Shown here in pieces: positions 27,827 to 35,117 of a stretch of 64,000 nucleotides of DNA. Position numbers and translations under genes: made by a program. This DNA comes from Sphingobacterium sp. JB170 (GTDB lineage: Bacteria > Bacteroidota > Bacteroidia > Sphingobacteriales > Sphingobacteriaceae), in NCBI RefSeq assembly GCF_900163865.1, contig NZ_FUKU01000059.1, positions 62,001-126,000 of the forward strand, given 5' to 3'. The notes below the pieces were generated by a model. It saw only the letters and a program-made list of their open reading frames with translations. It had not been told where the DNA came from and did not search any database. Position 1 is the stretch's first letter, and every line of letters begins with the position of its first letter.

Positions 27827-28870
27827 ATGAATAAAAGACATTTTTTGAAGTCCTTCGGGCTAGGCGTTGTTTCGTTAGGCTTTTGGTCAAATGAGAGTCG
27901 GGCTGTACCACTCGCGCTCAAACGGACATTAAAACCGGCGACATTGAATGTGGGCGACTGCATTGGTATTATTGCCCCGGCCGGTGCGCTAGATTCAGAA
28001 CGATCTATTTTAGTGACCAAAGAGCTACTCGAGAAGCTCGGTTTTCGCGTCAAAGAAGGAGAGCATATCCGGTCTCGTTACGGAAATTTAGCAGGTACCG
28101 ATGAAGAGCGGCTAGCAGACATTCACCAGATGTTTGCTGATCCTCAGGTTCAGGGAGTAGTTTGTATAAGAGGAGGAACAGGCGTTAGCCGGCTGCTGGA
28201 TCGTATTGATTACAGCTTAATAGCTAAAAATCCTAAAGTAATATTGGGATATAGTGATATCACGGGATTAATACTTGCATTGTATACGAAAATCGGCCTT
28301 GTTTCTTTTCACGGGGCAGTCGGTACCAGTACATGGAGCAGCCAATTGGTTGAGAAATTTGAAGAACAGTTTTTTGAAAATAAACTCCAAAAATTCGTGA
28401 ATCCAGCCAAGAAGGGTGATACCTTTATTCAATACAATGATCGAATCCGAACGATCCATGAGGGTCGCGTGGAAGGGGTGTTATTAGGTGGGAATCTTAC
28501 GCTAGTTTCGGGGTTATGTGGCTCGGCCTTTCTTCCAGATTTTAAAGATGCGATTTTATTTATCGAAGAGGTCGACGAAGATTATGGTCGTGTAGATAGG
28601 ATGTTTTGTCAGTTGAAGAATGCGGGAATACTCGCTGCAATCAAAGGTTTTGTTTTTGGTAACTGTACGGACTGCAGCCCGACTTCTGGCTATGGCTCAT
28701 TTAATCTTGACCAGATATTAGACGATTATATTCGTCCTTTAAATATCCCTTCGTATAGCGGTGCACGAATCGGGCATATTTCGGATCAATTTATCCTTCC
28801 AGTAGGTGTCACAGTAAGAATGGATGCGACTGCAGGTATAATAGAGTTATTGGAACCAGCGTTAAACTAA
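27827..28870 (+). CDS. Exported S66-family LD-carboxypeptidase
   Basis: Removes the terminal D-Ala from murein tetrapeptides at an L-D bond. The 347 aa carry the nucleophile Ser in LGYSDITGLILALY, the Glu in LFIEEVDEDYGRVDRM, and the His in ARIGHISDQFILPVG: a full Ser-Glu-His triad. The N-terminal ~27 residues (HFLKSFGLGVVSLGFW...SRA) resemble a signal peptide, so it may act in the periplasm. It sits 5 bases after pyrC and 1 base before the M14 peptidase, suggesting one transcript. Confidence 0.93.
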   Translation: MNKRHFLKSFGLGVVSLGFWSNESRAVPLALKRTLKPATLNVGDCIGIIAPAGALDSERSILVTKELLEKLGFRVKEGEHIRSRYGNLAGTDEERLADIHQMFADPQVQGVVCIRGGTGVSRLLDRIDYSLIAKNPKVILGYSDITGLILALYTKIGLVSFHGAVGTSTWSSQLVEKFEEQFFENKLQKFVNPAKKGDTFIQYNDRIRTIHEGRVEGVLLGGNLTLVSGLCGSAFLPDFKDAILFIEEVDEDYGRVDRMFCQLKNAGILAAIKGFVFGNCTDCSPTSGYGSFNLDQILDDYIRPLNIPSYSGARIGHISDQFILPVGVTVRMDATAGIIELLEPALN

Positions 28871-28871
28871 T

Positions 28872-30377
28872 ATGATGAAAACGAACTTACATACACTTGG
28901 CCTTGGAGCGGTTATCTTCTTTCAATCATGTACGGGGATGTTGCCGAATGATAAATCCAATTTTAAAGACACGATGCCACTAGATACAGCACAATACAAC
29001 ACTTTACACGAGAGATATAAAGAAAACGAACTTATACACAGGCGTTTTAAGCACAATGATATTGCGATATTAGTCAATAAGCATCAGGAGCATGGCGTAC
29101 TTAAGGTTGACGAGATCGGTAAGTCGTTCGAAGATCGCTCGATTTATAAATTACAATATGGTAGGGGCGAAAAAAAGGTAATGCTATGGTCGCAAATGCA
29201 TGGGGATGAGCCTACTGCTACTATGGCTTTGTTTGACCTTTTTAATTTTCTTGAAGGCAGAGAAGATGGTTACGATTCCATTCGTACACTATTAAACGAT
29301 AATCTGGAAATGCATTTTATACCGATGTTGAATCCTGACGGCGCGCAACGGTACACACGTAAAAATGCTCAATATATTGATCTCAATAGAGATGCAAGGG
29401 AGAGTGAATCTGTAGAAGGAGGACTTTTACGTGCTATGGCTCAAAAAATTAAACCCAGTTACGGTTTTAATTTACATGATCAGAATATCTATTACAATGT
29501 TCCTGGTACAAATAATCCGGTTGCAATTTCTGTTTTAGCACCGGCTTACAATGTCGAAAGAGAGGTGAATGACGTGCGCAAGGGTGCTATGCAGCTCATT
29601 GTTGGAATGAATAATTTGTTACAGCAATATATTCCTAGCGCTGTTGCGAAATATGATGACACATATAGCCCGCGTGGATTTGGAGATAACTTTCAGTCTT
29701 GGGGAGCCAGCACGGTATTAATTGAATCGGGCGGACTTAAAGGAGATCCCGAGAAGCAGGAAATTCGTAAAATGAATTTTGCAATCATTCTACAAGCGTT
29801 GATTGAAATTGCCCAAGGATCCTATCAGCAGTACGATCACCAAGAGTACGACCAAATACCATTTAGTGCATCTCAACTTCATGACGTGGTAATCCGGAAC
29901 TTGGATATCGGTTCTAAACGGGCAAACTTAGTTACTGATATAGCGATCCGAAGGAGCGAGACAACAGTTGAAAAGGATTTTTACGTTCGTGGGCATGTTG
30001 AGGATATTGGAGACCTCGCTGATTTTTACGGCTACGACGATATTGATGCATCGAATCTTTCCTTTGTTCCTGGTAAAACCTATCCGGAGGCATTTGAATC
30101 GGTTGATGCGATAACCCAAAAACGCGCTTTGGAATTACTTAAAGAGGGGTATATTGCTGTAAAGGTAAATCATAAAGAAGATAACGAGCTGCATAACCTG
30201 CCCCTTGTGGTCGTTACTTCCCCTGATTTCACGACATCCACCGAGATAGTACCGTACGGAAGTACTAATTTCTTTTTAAGTACAGGGGGGACTTTGAAAT
30301 ATGCAATTGTAAATGGATATGTGATGGATTTGAGTTCCAATATCACAAAGACGGTATATAAAAATAGAGTCATGTGA
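28872..30377 (+). CDS. M14-family zinc carboxypeptidase, probably a lipoprotein
   Basis: A 501-aa metallopeptidase. The signal region ends at FFQSCTG, which can serve as a lipobox. The zinc ligands are His and Glu in QMHGDEPTATMALFDL and a later His in FNLHDQNIYYN. The catalytic Glu is in STVLIESGG. The C-terminal 150 residues form an accessory domain of unknown role. It starts 1 base after the LD-carboxypeptidase. Both act on peptide ends, so muropeptide or dietary-peptide trimming is a likely shared job (inference). Confidence 0.9.
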   Translation: MMKTNLHTLGLGAVIFFQSCTGMLPNDKSNFKDTMPLDTAQYNTLHERYKENELIHRRFKHNDIAILVNKHQEHGVLKVDEIGKSFEDRSIYKLQYGRGEKKVMLWSQMHGDEPTATMALFDLFNFLEGREDGYDSIRTLLNDNLEMHFIPMLNPDGAQRYTRKNAQYIDLNRDARESESVEGGLLRAMAQKIKPSYGFNLHDQNIYYNVPGTNNPVAISVLAPAYNVEREVNDVRKGAMQLIVGMNNLLQQYIPSAVAKYDDTYSPRGFGDNFQSWGASTVLIESGGLKGDPEKQEIRKMNFAIILQALIEIAQGSYQQYDHQEYDQIPFSASQLHDVVIRNLDIGSKRANLVTDIAIRRSETTVEKDFYVRGHVEDIGDLADFYGYDDIDASNLSFVPGKTYPEAFESVDAITQKRALELLKEGYIAVKVNHKEDNELHNLPLVVVTSPDFTTSTEIVPYGSTNFFLSTGGTLKYAIVNGYVMDLSSNITKTVYKNRVM

Positions 30378-30413
30378 GCTCGAAGCATACGCGCTCAGCT
30401 AATTTTTAAAAAC

Positions 30414-30446
30414 AAAAAAGTCCTGTATTTTTACAGGACTTTTTTG
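30414..30446. terminator. Bidirectional intrinsic terminator
   Basis: AAGTCCTGTA-TTTT-TACAGGACTT is a perfect 10-bp stem flanked by A and T tracts on both sides. It serves the M14 gene (plus) and the convergent ABC-F gene (minus). Confidence 0.9.
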
Positions 30447-30465
30447 TTTCCGTTATTGGTTGGAA

Positions 30466-32100
30466 TTACTTGCTTCGACCGTATAATTCCTCCCGTTGAG
30501 CTTTTACTACATCGGAATTGATATACTCGTCATAGGTCATCAGTTTATCGATGATGCCGTTAGGGGTTAGCTCAATGACACGGTTGGCAACAGTTTCTGT
30601 TAGTTCGTGGTCACGTGAGGTGAACAACATTGATCCTCTAAATTCTGACATACCATTGTTTAACGCGGTAATAGACTCGAGATCCAAATGGTTTGTAGGT
30701 TCATCAAAAAGTAAAAAGTTTGCACCTTGCAGCATCATTTTGGAGAACATACAACGCATCTTTTCACCACCCGATAAAACCGATACTTTTTTCATCACCT
30801 CTTCGCCTGAGAAGAGCATTTTACCCAAAAATCCACGGATAAATTGTTCGTCAGCTTCGGGCTTACTGGTGTAATTACGCAGCCAGTCGATCAAGTTTTC
30901 ATTACTCCCGTCAAAATATTCGGCATTTTCAATTGGCATGTCAGTCGGAGTAATCGTTATACCCCATTTGAAATCGCCTTTGAAGTCCGTGTCGCGTCCA
31001 GAAAGTATATCATAGAAGGCTGTGGTAACGAGCGAGTTTTCAGATAAAACAGCTATCTTATCTCCTTTATTGATCATGAATGTGACCCCCTTAAAGTAGA
31101 CCTCATCATTCACTGTTTTACTAAGTCCCTCAACATTCAATATTTGATCACCCGGCTCGCGATCCATTTGGTTGAACATGATAGCGGGGTATTTTCTGTT
31201 CGAGGGTCTGATATCATCAAGATTAAGCTTGTCAAGTGCTTTTTTACGCGAAGTTGCTTGCTTGGATTTTGATGCATTTGCGGAGAATCTTCGAATAAAC
31301 TCTTGCAATTCTTTAATCTTGTCTTCGGTTTTCTTGTTCTGGTCAGAACGTTGTTTTAATGCTAACTGGGAGGATTCATACCAAAATGAGTAGTTACCCG
31401 AGTAGACACTCATTTTACCAAAGTCAATATCTACAATATGCGTACATACATGATCCAGGAAGTGGCGGTCATGGGAAACAACTAGTACGATGGCTTCGTA
31501 TGAAGCAAGAAAGTCTTCAAGCCATGCGATCGTGTTGATGTCGAGATCGTTGGTAGGTTCATCAAGAATTAAAATATCAGGATTACCGAAAAGTGCTTGG
31601 GCTAACAGTACACGCACCTTTTCGTTACCATCCAACTCTTTTACGAGCTTAATGTGTAGACCCTCTTTTATGCCCAGGTTGCTCAATAAGGTAGCTGCGT
31701 TGCTTTCCGCATTCCAACCATCCATTTCTGCGAAAATACTTTCCAATTCACCCGCGCGTTCGCCATCGGCGTCGGTAAAATCTTCTTTCATATAAATCGC
31801 ATCTTTCTCCTTCATGATCTTGTATAGATCTTGATTACCCATCATTACTGTTTCCAGGACGGTAAAATCATCAAACTCATAGTGATTTTGATTCAATACC
31901 GACATCCGTTCGCCAGGTGTGAAAGAAACCGATCCAGAAGTTTGATCTACCTCGCCGGAAATTATTTTTAGAAATGTAGATTTCCCAGCACCATTGGCAC
32001 CAATAATACCGTAACAATTTCCTGTTGTGAACTTTAAATTTACATCTTCGAATAGAATGCGTTTTCCAAATCGAAGGCTTAGATTCGATACGTTTACCAT
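30466..32100 (-). CDS. ybiT: YbiT-like ABC-F ATPase with one degenerate ATP site
   Basis: A 544-aa ribosome-associated ABC-F protein with two ABC domains and no membrane part. Domain 1 (residues ~1-240) has an intact Walker A GANGAGKST, Walker B ILILDEPTNDLD and H-loop VSHDRHFL, but its signature reads LDGNE instead of LSGGE. The linker (~240-320) has the ABC-F pattern RFSANASKSKQATSRKKAL. Domain 2 keeps signature LSGGEK and Walker B FLLFDEPTNHLD. Its Walker A reads LSENSLVTTAF, without the Gly-Lys-Ser/Thr, and its H-loop His is Arg (FTSRDHEL). All defects fall in the same composite site. Members of this family modulate translation elongation. Confidence 0.93.
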   Translation of the reverse strand: MVNVSNLSLRFGKRILFEDVNLKFTTGNCYGIIGANGAGKSTFLKIISGEVDQTSGSVSFTPGERMSVLNQNHYEFDDFTVLETVMMGNQDLYKIMKEKDAIYMKEDFTDADGERAGELESIFAEMDGWNAESNAATLLSNLGIKEGLHIKLVKELDGNEKVRVLLAQALFGNPDILILDEPTNDLDINTIAWLEDFLASYEAIVLVVSHDRHFLDHVCTHIVDIDFGKMSVYSGNYSFWYESSQLALKQRSDQNKKTEDKIKELQEFIRRFSANASKSKQATSRKKALDKLNLDDIRPSNRKYPAIMFNQMDREPGDQILNVEGLSKTVNDEVYFKGVTFMINKGDKIAVLSENSLVTTAFYDILSGRDTDFKGDFKWGITITPTDMPIENAEYFDGSNENLIDWLRNYTSKPEADEQFIRGFLGKMLFSGEEVMKKVSVLSGGEKMRCMFSKMMLQGANFLLFDEPTNHLDLESITALNNGMSEFRGSMLFTSRDHELTETVANRVIELTPNGIIDKLMTYDEYINSDVVKAQREELYGRSK

Positions 32101-32251
32101 TTAATAAATTTTTTGACTGTATTTAATGTGTTAACATATTGTTTGTCAACGTGTTTTGATTGTGTTTAACCGCAGTATCCACTTTACCTGTACAAGGTCG
32201 AGCGTGGTATTTTGTTTATATTTATTCAAAAATATTTACAAATAATTAACA

Positions 32252-32704
32252 ATGACAACCGTATCATCAGTAATCCTGAAACACCATTAGAAGCAGGACG
32301 GATCTTGGAGTGTTAAGATTCGAATAACACACAACAAGTCGTCGTATATCGATACTTCGATCTTTGCGACACGTTCCGAAGTATCATCGGTCCGTTCTGA
32401 TTCGAGCACAAAGGTACGATTAAAAAAGGTATTTCTCGATACCTATCTGACAGCTGAAGTTAATGAGTATCGAAAGAAAATCAACGAGTTGGGCCCAAGG
32501 ATAGAATATGTTACCGCTACCGAAATTACTCAAATTCTTCGTAAGGATAACGAACAGATCGATTTGTTCGAGTTTGGTGGCAATTATATAGATGGTTTAC
32601 AACAAGAAGGGAGGCATACGACCTATTCCCGACGTAAAAGTACGTTTATGCGGTTCAATATTTTTGTTGGTAAACCAACATTTAGTCCCGATTTGATGAT
32701 CTAA
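32252..32704 (+). pseudogene. N-terminal remnant of a tyrosine-recombinase (phage-type) integrase
   Basis: An ATG at 32252 opens a frame with TTVSSVILKHH, is stopped by TAG at 32288, and continues in the same frame as KQDGSWSVKIRITHNKSSYIDTSIF. Further on it reads YRKKINELGPRIEYVTATEI and ILRKDNEQIDLFEFGGNYI, ending at 32704. This is the arm-binding and SAM-like core-binding part of Bacteroidota-type tyrosine integrases. The catalytic C-terminal domain is absent and the stop is premature, so the gene is dead. It marks an old integration. Confidence 0.75.
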
Positions 32705-32825
32705 ATCGTTGAACGAATTTGAAAATGCGATGCGCTACAACTCGTTAGCACAATGACCATAATCAATTGCATTTCCGATGCGCGAGTTGGTCTCAATGTA
32801 TGCATACGTACGGTGAGAACCCTAT

Positions 32826-33035
32826 ATGCCCAAAGTAGGACAATTATAGTTGTTTGATTCATTAGCTCCAGATACCCTGATCGAGCAAGTCGGCGAAGAA
32901 CAGAATGCAGAAATCAAAGAGCAGCAGGCTAAAGATAAAAAAGCCATACGCAAACCATAGCGTATGGCATTACATGAACAGCTGGAGCACAAAAAAGTTA
33001 TCATCAATCCTCAGGCAGATCAATTTTTTTCATAG
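32826..33035 (+). pseudogene. Probable fragment of an IS66-type transposase
   Basis: The frame reads MPKVGQL, TAG, LFDSLAPDTLIEQVGEE, then AEIKEQQAKDKKAIRKP, TAG, RMALHEQLEHKKVIINPQAD, stop. QLxLFD followed by an E-rich linker and an RxxLPxHLxRxxVIIxP block is the pattern of the region after the coiled coil of IS66 TnpC. Only ~70 residues remain, with two internal stops. Family assignment is tentative. It abuts the 3' end of the SDR gene. Confidence 0.5.
32943..32968. repeat. Nine-base perfect inverted repeat inside the IS66-like fragment
   Basis: GCCATACGC (32943-32951) and GCGTATGGC (32960-32968) flank an 8-base loop. No T tract of note follows on either strand, though six A residues precede it. 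It may be a repair scar or chance. Confidence 0.5.
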
Positions 33036-33036
33036 A

Positions 33037-33813
33037 TTAAACTACGGCCAGAGAACCTCCGTCAATTTGATAAATTGCACCTGAAAGATAACTTGCCTCC
33101 TTTGACACAAGAAACCGAACCAAATCAGCGACTTCCTCTGGTTCGCCTGGGCGTCCTAATGGAACATTCCCAAGTTTATTCATTAACGATTGGGTAGCTT
33201 CTGCAACTGTGATGCCTGAAGATTCTGACATTGTATCAATATATTGCTGCATTTGTGGTGTCTTAACTAAGCCTGGTGAAACGGTATTGACACGTATGCC
33301 CTTACTCCCTAACTCAGATGCTAAAGCCTTACTGTATGCATTTAATGCCGCTTTCGCTGCAGAATACGCCATCGTTATTTCCCACATCGGTTGGATGGCG
33401 GGATTCATCGAGATATTAATTATGGCACCTTTTTTTTGTTTTATCATTAATGGAATTAATGCTTTATTCATGCGAACTGCTGACATTAAATTCAATTGTA
33501 TCTCGTTGTTCCAGTCTTCATCCGAAAGTACACTATAGCCACCACTGGGGGTTAAATTTGCTCCTGCATTATTTACGATAATGTCTAGTTTGCCATATTT
33601 TTCGATAATTTCTTGTGCGATTATATCCGCACTTTCATTCTTTGAATGGTCGGCTTCAATGAAATGATGGCCTAAGGAATTCTCCAAGGGCTCTGATCGC
33701 GCGGTTATAATTAATGTGGCACCTTCGCTACTTAATTTAGTTGCAATAGCCTTTCCTATACCTTTAGTTCCACCTGTAACCAGAGCGATTTGTCCTTTTA
33801 ATGAATTATTCAT
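33037..33813 (-). CDS. Short-chain dehydrogenase/reductase (SDR)
   Basis: NAD(P)-dependent oxidoreductase, 258 aa from the ATG at 33813; the longer frame to 33855 would run through the promoter. It has cofactor motif TGGTKGIGKAIA, NNAGA, the catalytic Ser in INISMNPA (Ser-Met, in the usual position), and YSAAKAAL with Tyr-x-x-x-Lys. The C-terminal GRPGEPEEVADLVRFLVS and LSGAIYQIDGG are typical of classical SDRs. It is divergent to an HxlR regulator with overlapping promoters, so it is probably induced by the signal HxlR senses. Substrate unknown. Confidence 0.93.
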   Translation of the reverse strand: MNNSLKGQIALVTGGTKGIGKAIATKLSSEGATLIITARSEPLENSLGHHFIEADHSKNESADIIAQEIIEKYGKLDIIVNNAGANLTPSGGYSVLSDEDWNNEIQLNLMSAVRMNKALIPLMIKQKKGAIINISMNPAIQPMWEITMAYSAAKAALNAYSKALASELGSKGIRVNTVSPGLVKTPQMQQYIDTMSESSGITVAEATQSLMNKLGNVPLGRPGEPEEVADLVRFLVSKEASYLSGAIYQIDGGSLAVV

Positions 33814-33836
33814 ACTGATATATTTAAGAATATGTG

Positions 33837-33867
33837 TTGCAAACATAAAATTCATACTTTACTTTTG
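33837..33867 (+). promoter_or_regulatory. Promoter of the hxlR-type gene
   Basis: TTG at 33837-33839, 20 bases, then TACTTTTG at 33860-33867: an exact match to the Bacteroidota TTG-N19-21-TAnnTTTG pattern. It lies 64 bases before the regulator start. Confidence 0.75.
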
Positions 33868-33870
33868 CAA
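33840..33870 (-). promoter_or_regulatory. Promoter of the SDR gene
   Basis: On the minus strand TTG (33870-33868), 20 bases, then TATGTTTG (33847-33840): a full consensus match, 27 bases upstream of the SDR start. It interlocks with the opposite promoter so that each -33 touches the other's -7. Confidence 0.75.
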
Positions 33871-33873
33871 GTA
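33860..33873. promoter_or_regulatory. Candidate HxlR operator (TACTT-N4-AAGTA)
   Basis: A 14-base inverted repeat covers the -7 box of the regulator promoter and the -33 of the SDR promoter; another TACTT half-site sits at 33855-33859. Winged-helix HxlR dimers bind such short palindromes, so one site could block both promoters. Confidence 0.55.
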
Positions 33874-33930
33874 GTTACAATTTTGGCCAGTAGTGTCATA
33901 TAGTAAAGTGTAGTTGAAAAAAAGTAACTT

Positions 33931-34257
33931 ATGGAAGTGAAAAAAATTAAAAATTTTGAAGACCAGTGTGTCTTTCAAGAAATTTTAAAAGTAATTGGAG
34001 GGAAATGGTCTATGTCCATTATCTATATGCTATTCTCCGGGAAAAAGCGTTTTAGCGAATTGGAACGTTCAATCCCTCATATCAATACTAGGATGTTGGT
34101 GAAGGAGTTGAAAAATTTAGTCGAAAATGGAGTCATAGTAAGAGAGGTTTTTGCAACTGTTCCAGCAACTGTCGAGTATAGTTTGACCGAAAAGGGTGAA
34201 AAACTGGAATCGATTATTGATGATATCTATAATTGGGGAGTAGTGTATTTAAACTAA
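33931..34257 (+). CDS. HxlR-family winged-helix transcriptional regulator
   Basis: A 108-aa DNA-binding protein. The family signature is present: an early Cys (DQCVFQEILKVIGGKWSMSIIYML) followed by FSELERSIPHINTRMLVKELKNLVENGVI and the wing REVFATVPATVEYSLTEKGEKL. In several HxlR members the N-terminal Cys senses reactive electrophiles or disulfide stress. It faces away from the SDR gene, and the intergenic region carries interlocked promoters. The likely target is the SDR gene and itself. Confidence 0.93.
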   Translation: MEVKKIKNFEDQCVFQEILKVIGGKWSMSIIYMLFSGKKRFSELERSIPHINTRMLVKELKNLVENGVIVREVFATVPATVEYSLTEKGEKLESIIDDIYNWGVVYLN

Positions 34258-34524
34258 TGCATTTGTATCATCAAAAACACAGAGTTTGGCAATTGGATAG
34301 ACCCATTCTACTCAAAAAGGGTAAGATCCTGCCGGCTTTCCCAAAAAACTCAGATGTATTTTCACAACGATAAAGCTCAACGAGTTGCTATTGGTTATGT
34401 ATATTTCATTTTTTACCAATTGATTTAACTCCTGATAATTTTTAATCTGCCCCAATCCCAAATATTAGCAAAAGTGTTTATAAAGTCTTAAATTTTATTC
34501 TATCAGATGCAATTTTAAAATGCT

Positions 34525-34860
34525 TCGCACAGGGCAAACGCATTAAAATAAATATTCTGCAAATAATTATCGATGAGCCGCTGAGGTGGAAGGACCTGCC
34601 TGTTTTGATTAAAGCGGAAAGTGAACGCTGTTTCAAAGCTCCTGGAATAGCGGGAAAGAGGTGCGCTATTACATAAGGCGTAAAACCGTGGATGCCGGGC
34701 TCTATCAGCGCAATATACGCGGACATTGGACCATTGAAAAGAAATTACATTAGGTACTTGAGATTGATTTTCAGGAGGGTGCCTGCAGGAAACGAGACAT
34801 AAATGGAATCCAGAATTTCTCCCTGAAGAACAAAGTGGCGATCAAAAGCCGGAACAATGA
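34525..34860 (+). pseudogene. C-terminal remnant of an ISAs1-type DDE transposase
   Basis: Two overlapping frames give IDEPLRWKDLPVLIKAESER then CFKAPGIAGK, and after a +1 shift RYYIRRKTVDAGLYQRNIRG, HWTIEKKLH, TAG, VLEIDFQEGACRKRD, NGIQNFSLKNKVAIK. The order W-x-x-L..ESER, RYYI, GHW-x-IE-x-x-LHWVLD-x-x-F-x-E-D-x-x-R, N-x-ALL-x-x-IALN is that of the ISAs1 (IS1549-like) transposase C terminus with the catalytic Glu region. A frameshift and nonsense codon make it dead. The rest of 34258-35117 shows no gene, apart from the candidate operator at 35032. Confidence 0.7.
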
Positions 34861-35029
34861 CTAAACAACGTACATCAGCGTCAGATGTTGCACTGGAATT
34901 TTTAATGTGTTTGCCCAGGACGTAGCTCTCGGTTAACGTTAAGTCGCAGGAACTTTGACTCAGATGAAAATGCAGACGTTGTTGTGGAAGCTTCTACCTG
35001 CATCTCCCACTTCTACAAATTCATATTTT

Positions 35030-35045
35030 TGCAAACGATTGCGTT
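35030..35045. promoter_or_regulatory. Candidate LacI-type operator upstream of the DUF4091 gene
   Basis: Two overlapping inverted repeats, GCAA-ACGA-TTGC (35030-35041) and AAACG-ATTG-CGTTT (35032-35045), lie ~75 bases before the start codon. They resemble the CG-centred palindromes bound by LacI-family sugar regulators. No LacI gene is in the window. Confidence 0.4.
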
Positions 35046-35117
35046 TCCGTGTAATTTGCAATGCCTATTAAATTTAGTTAGCTTGCTGTAAGAAGACTAA
35101 AAATTGACTCAATACTT

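Noticed and set aside
34478..34726. 82-aa minus-strand frame
   Set aside because: It is antisense to the ISAs1-like transposase remnant and has no recognisable features.
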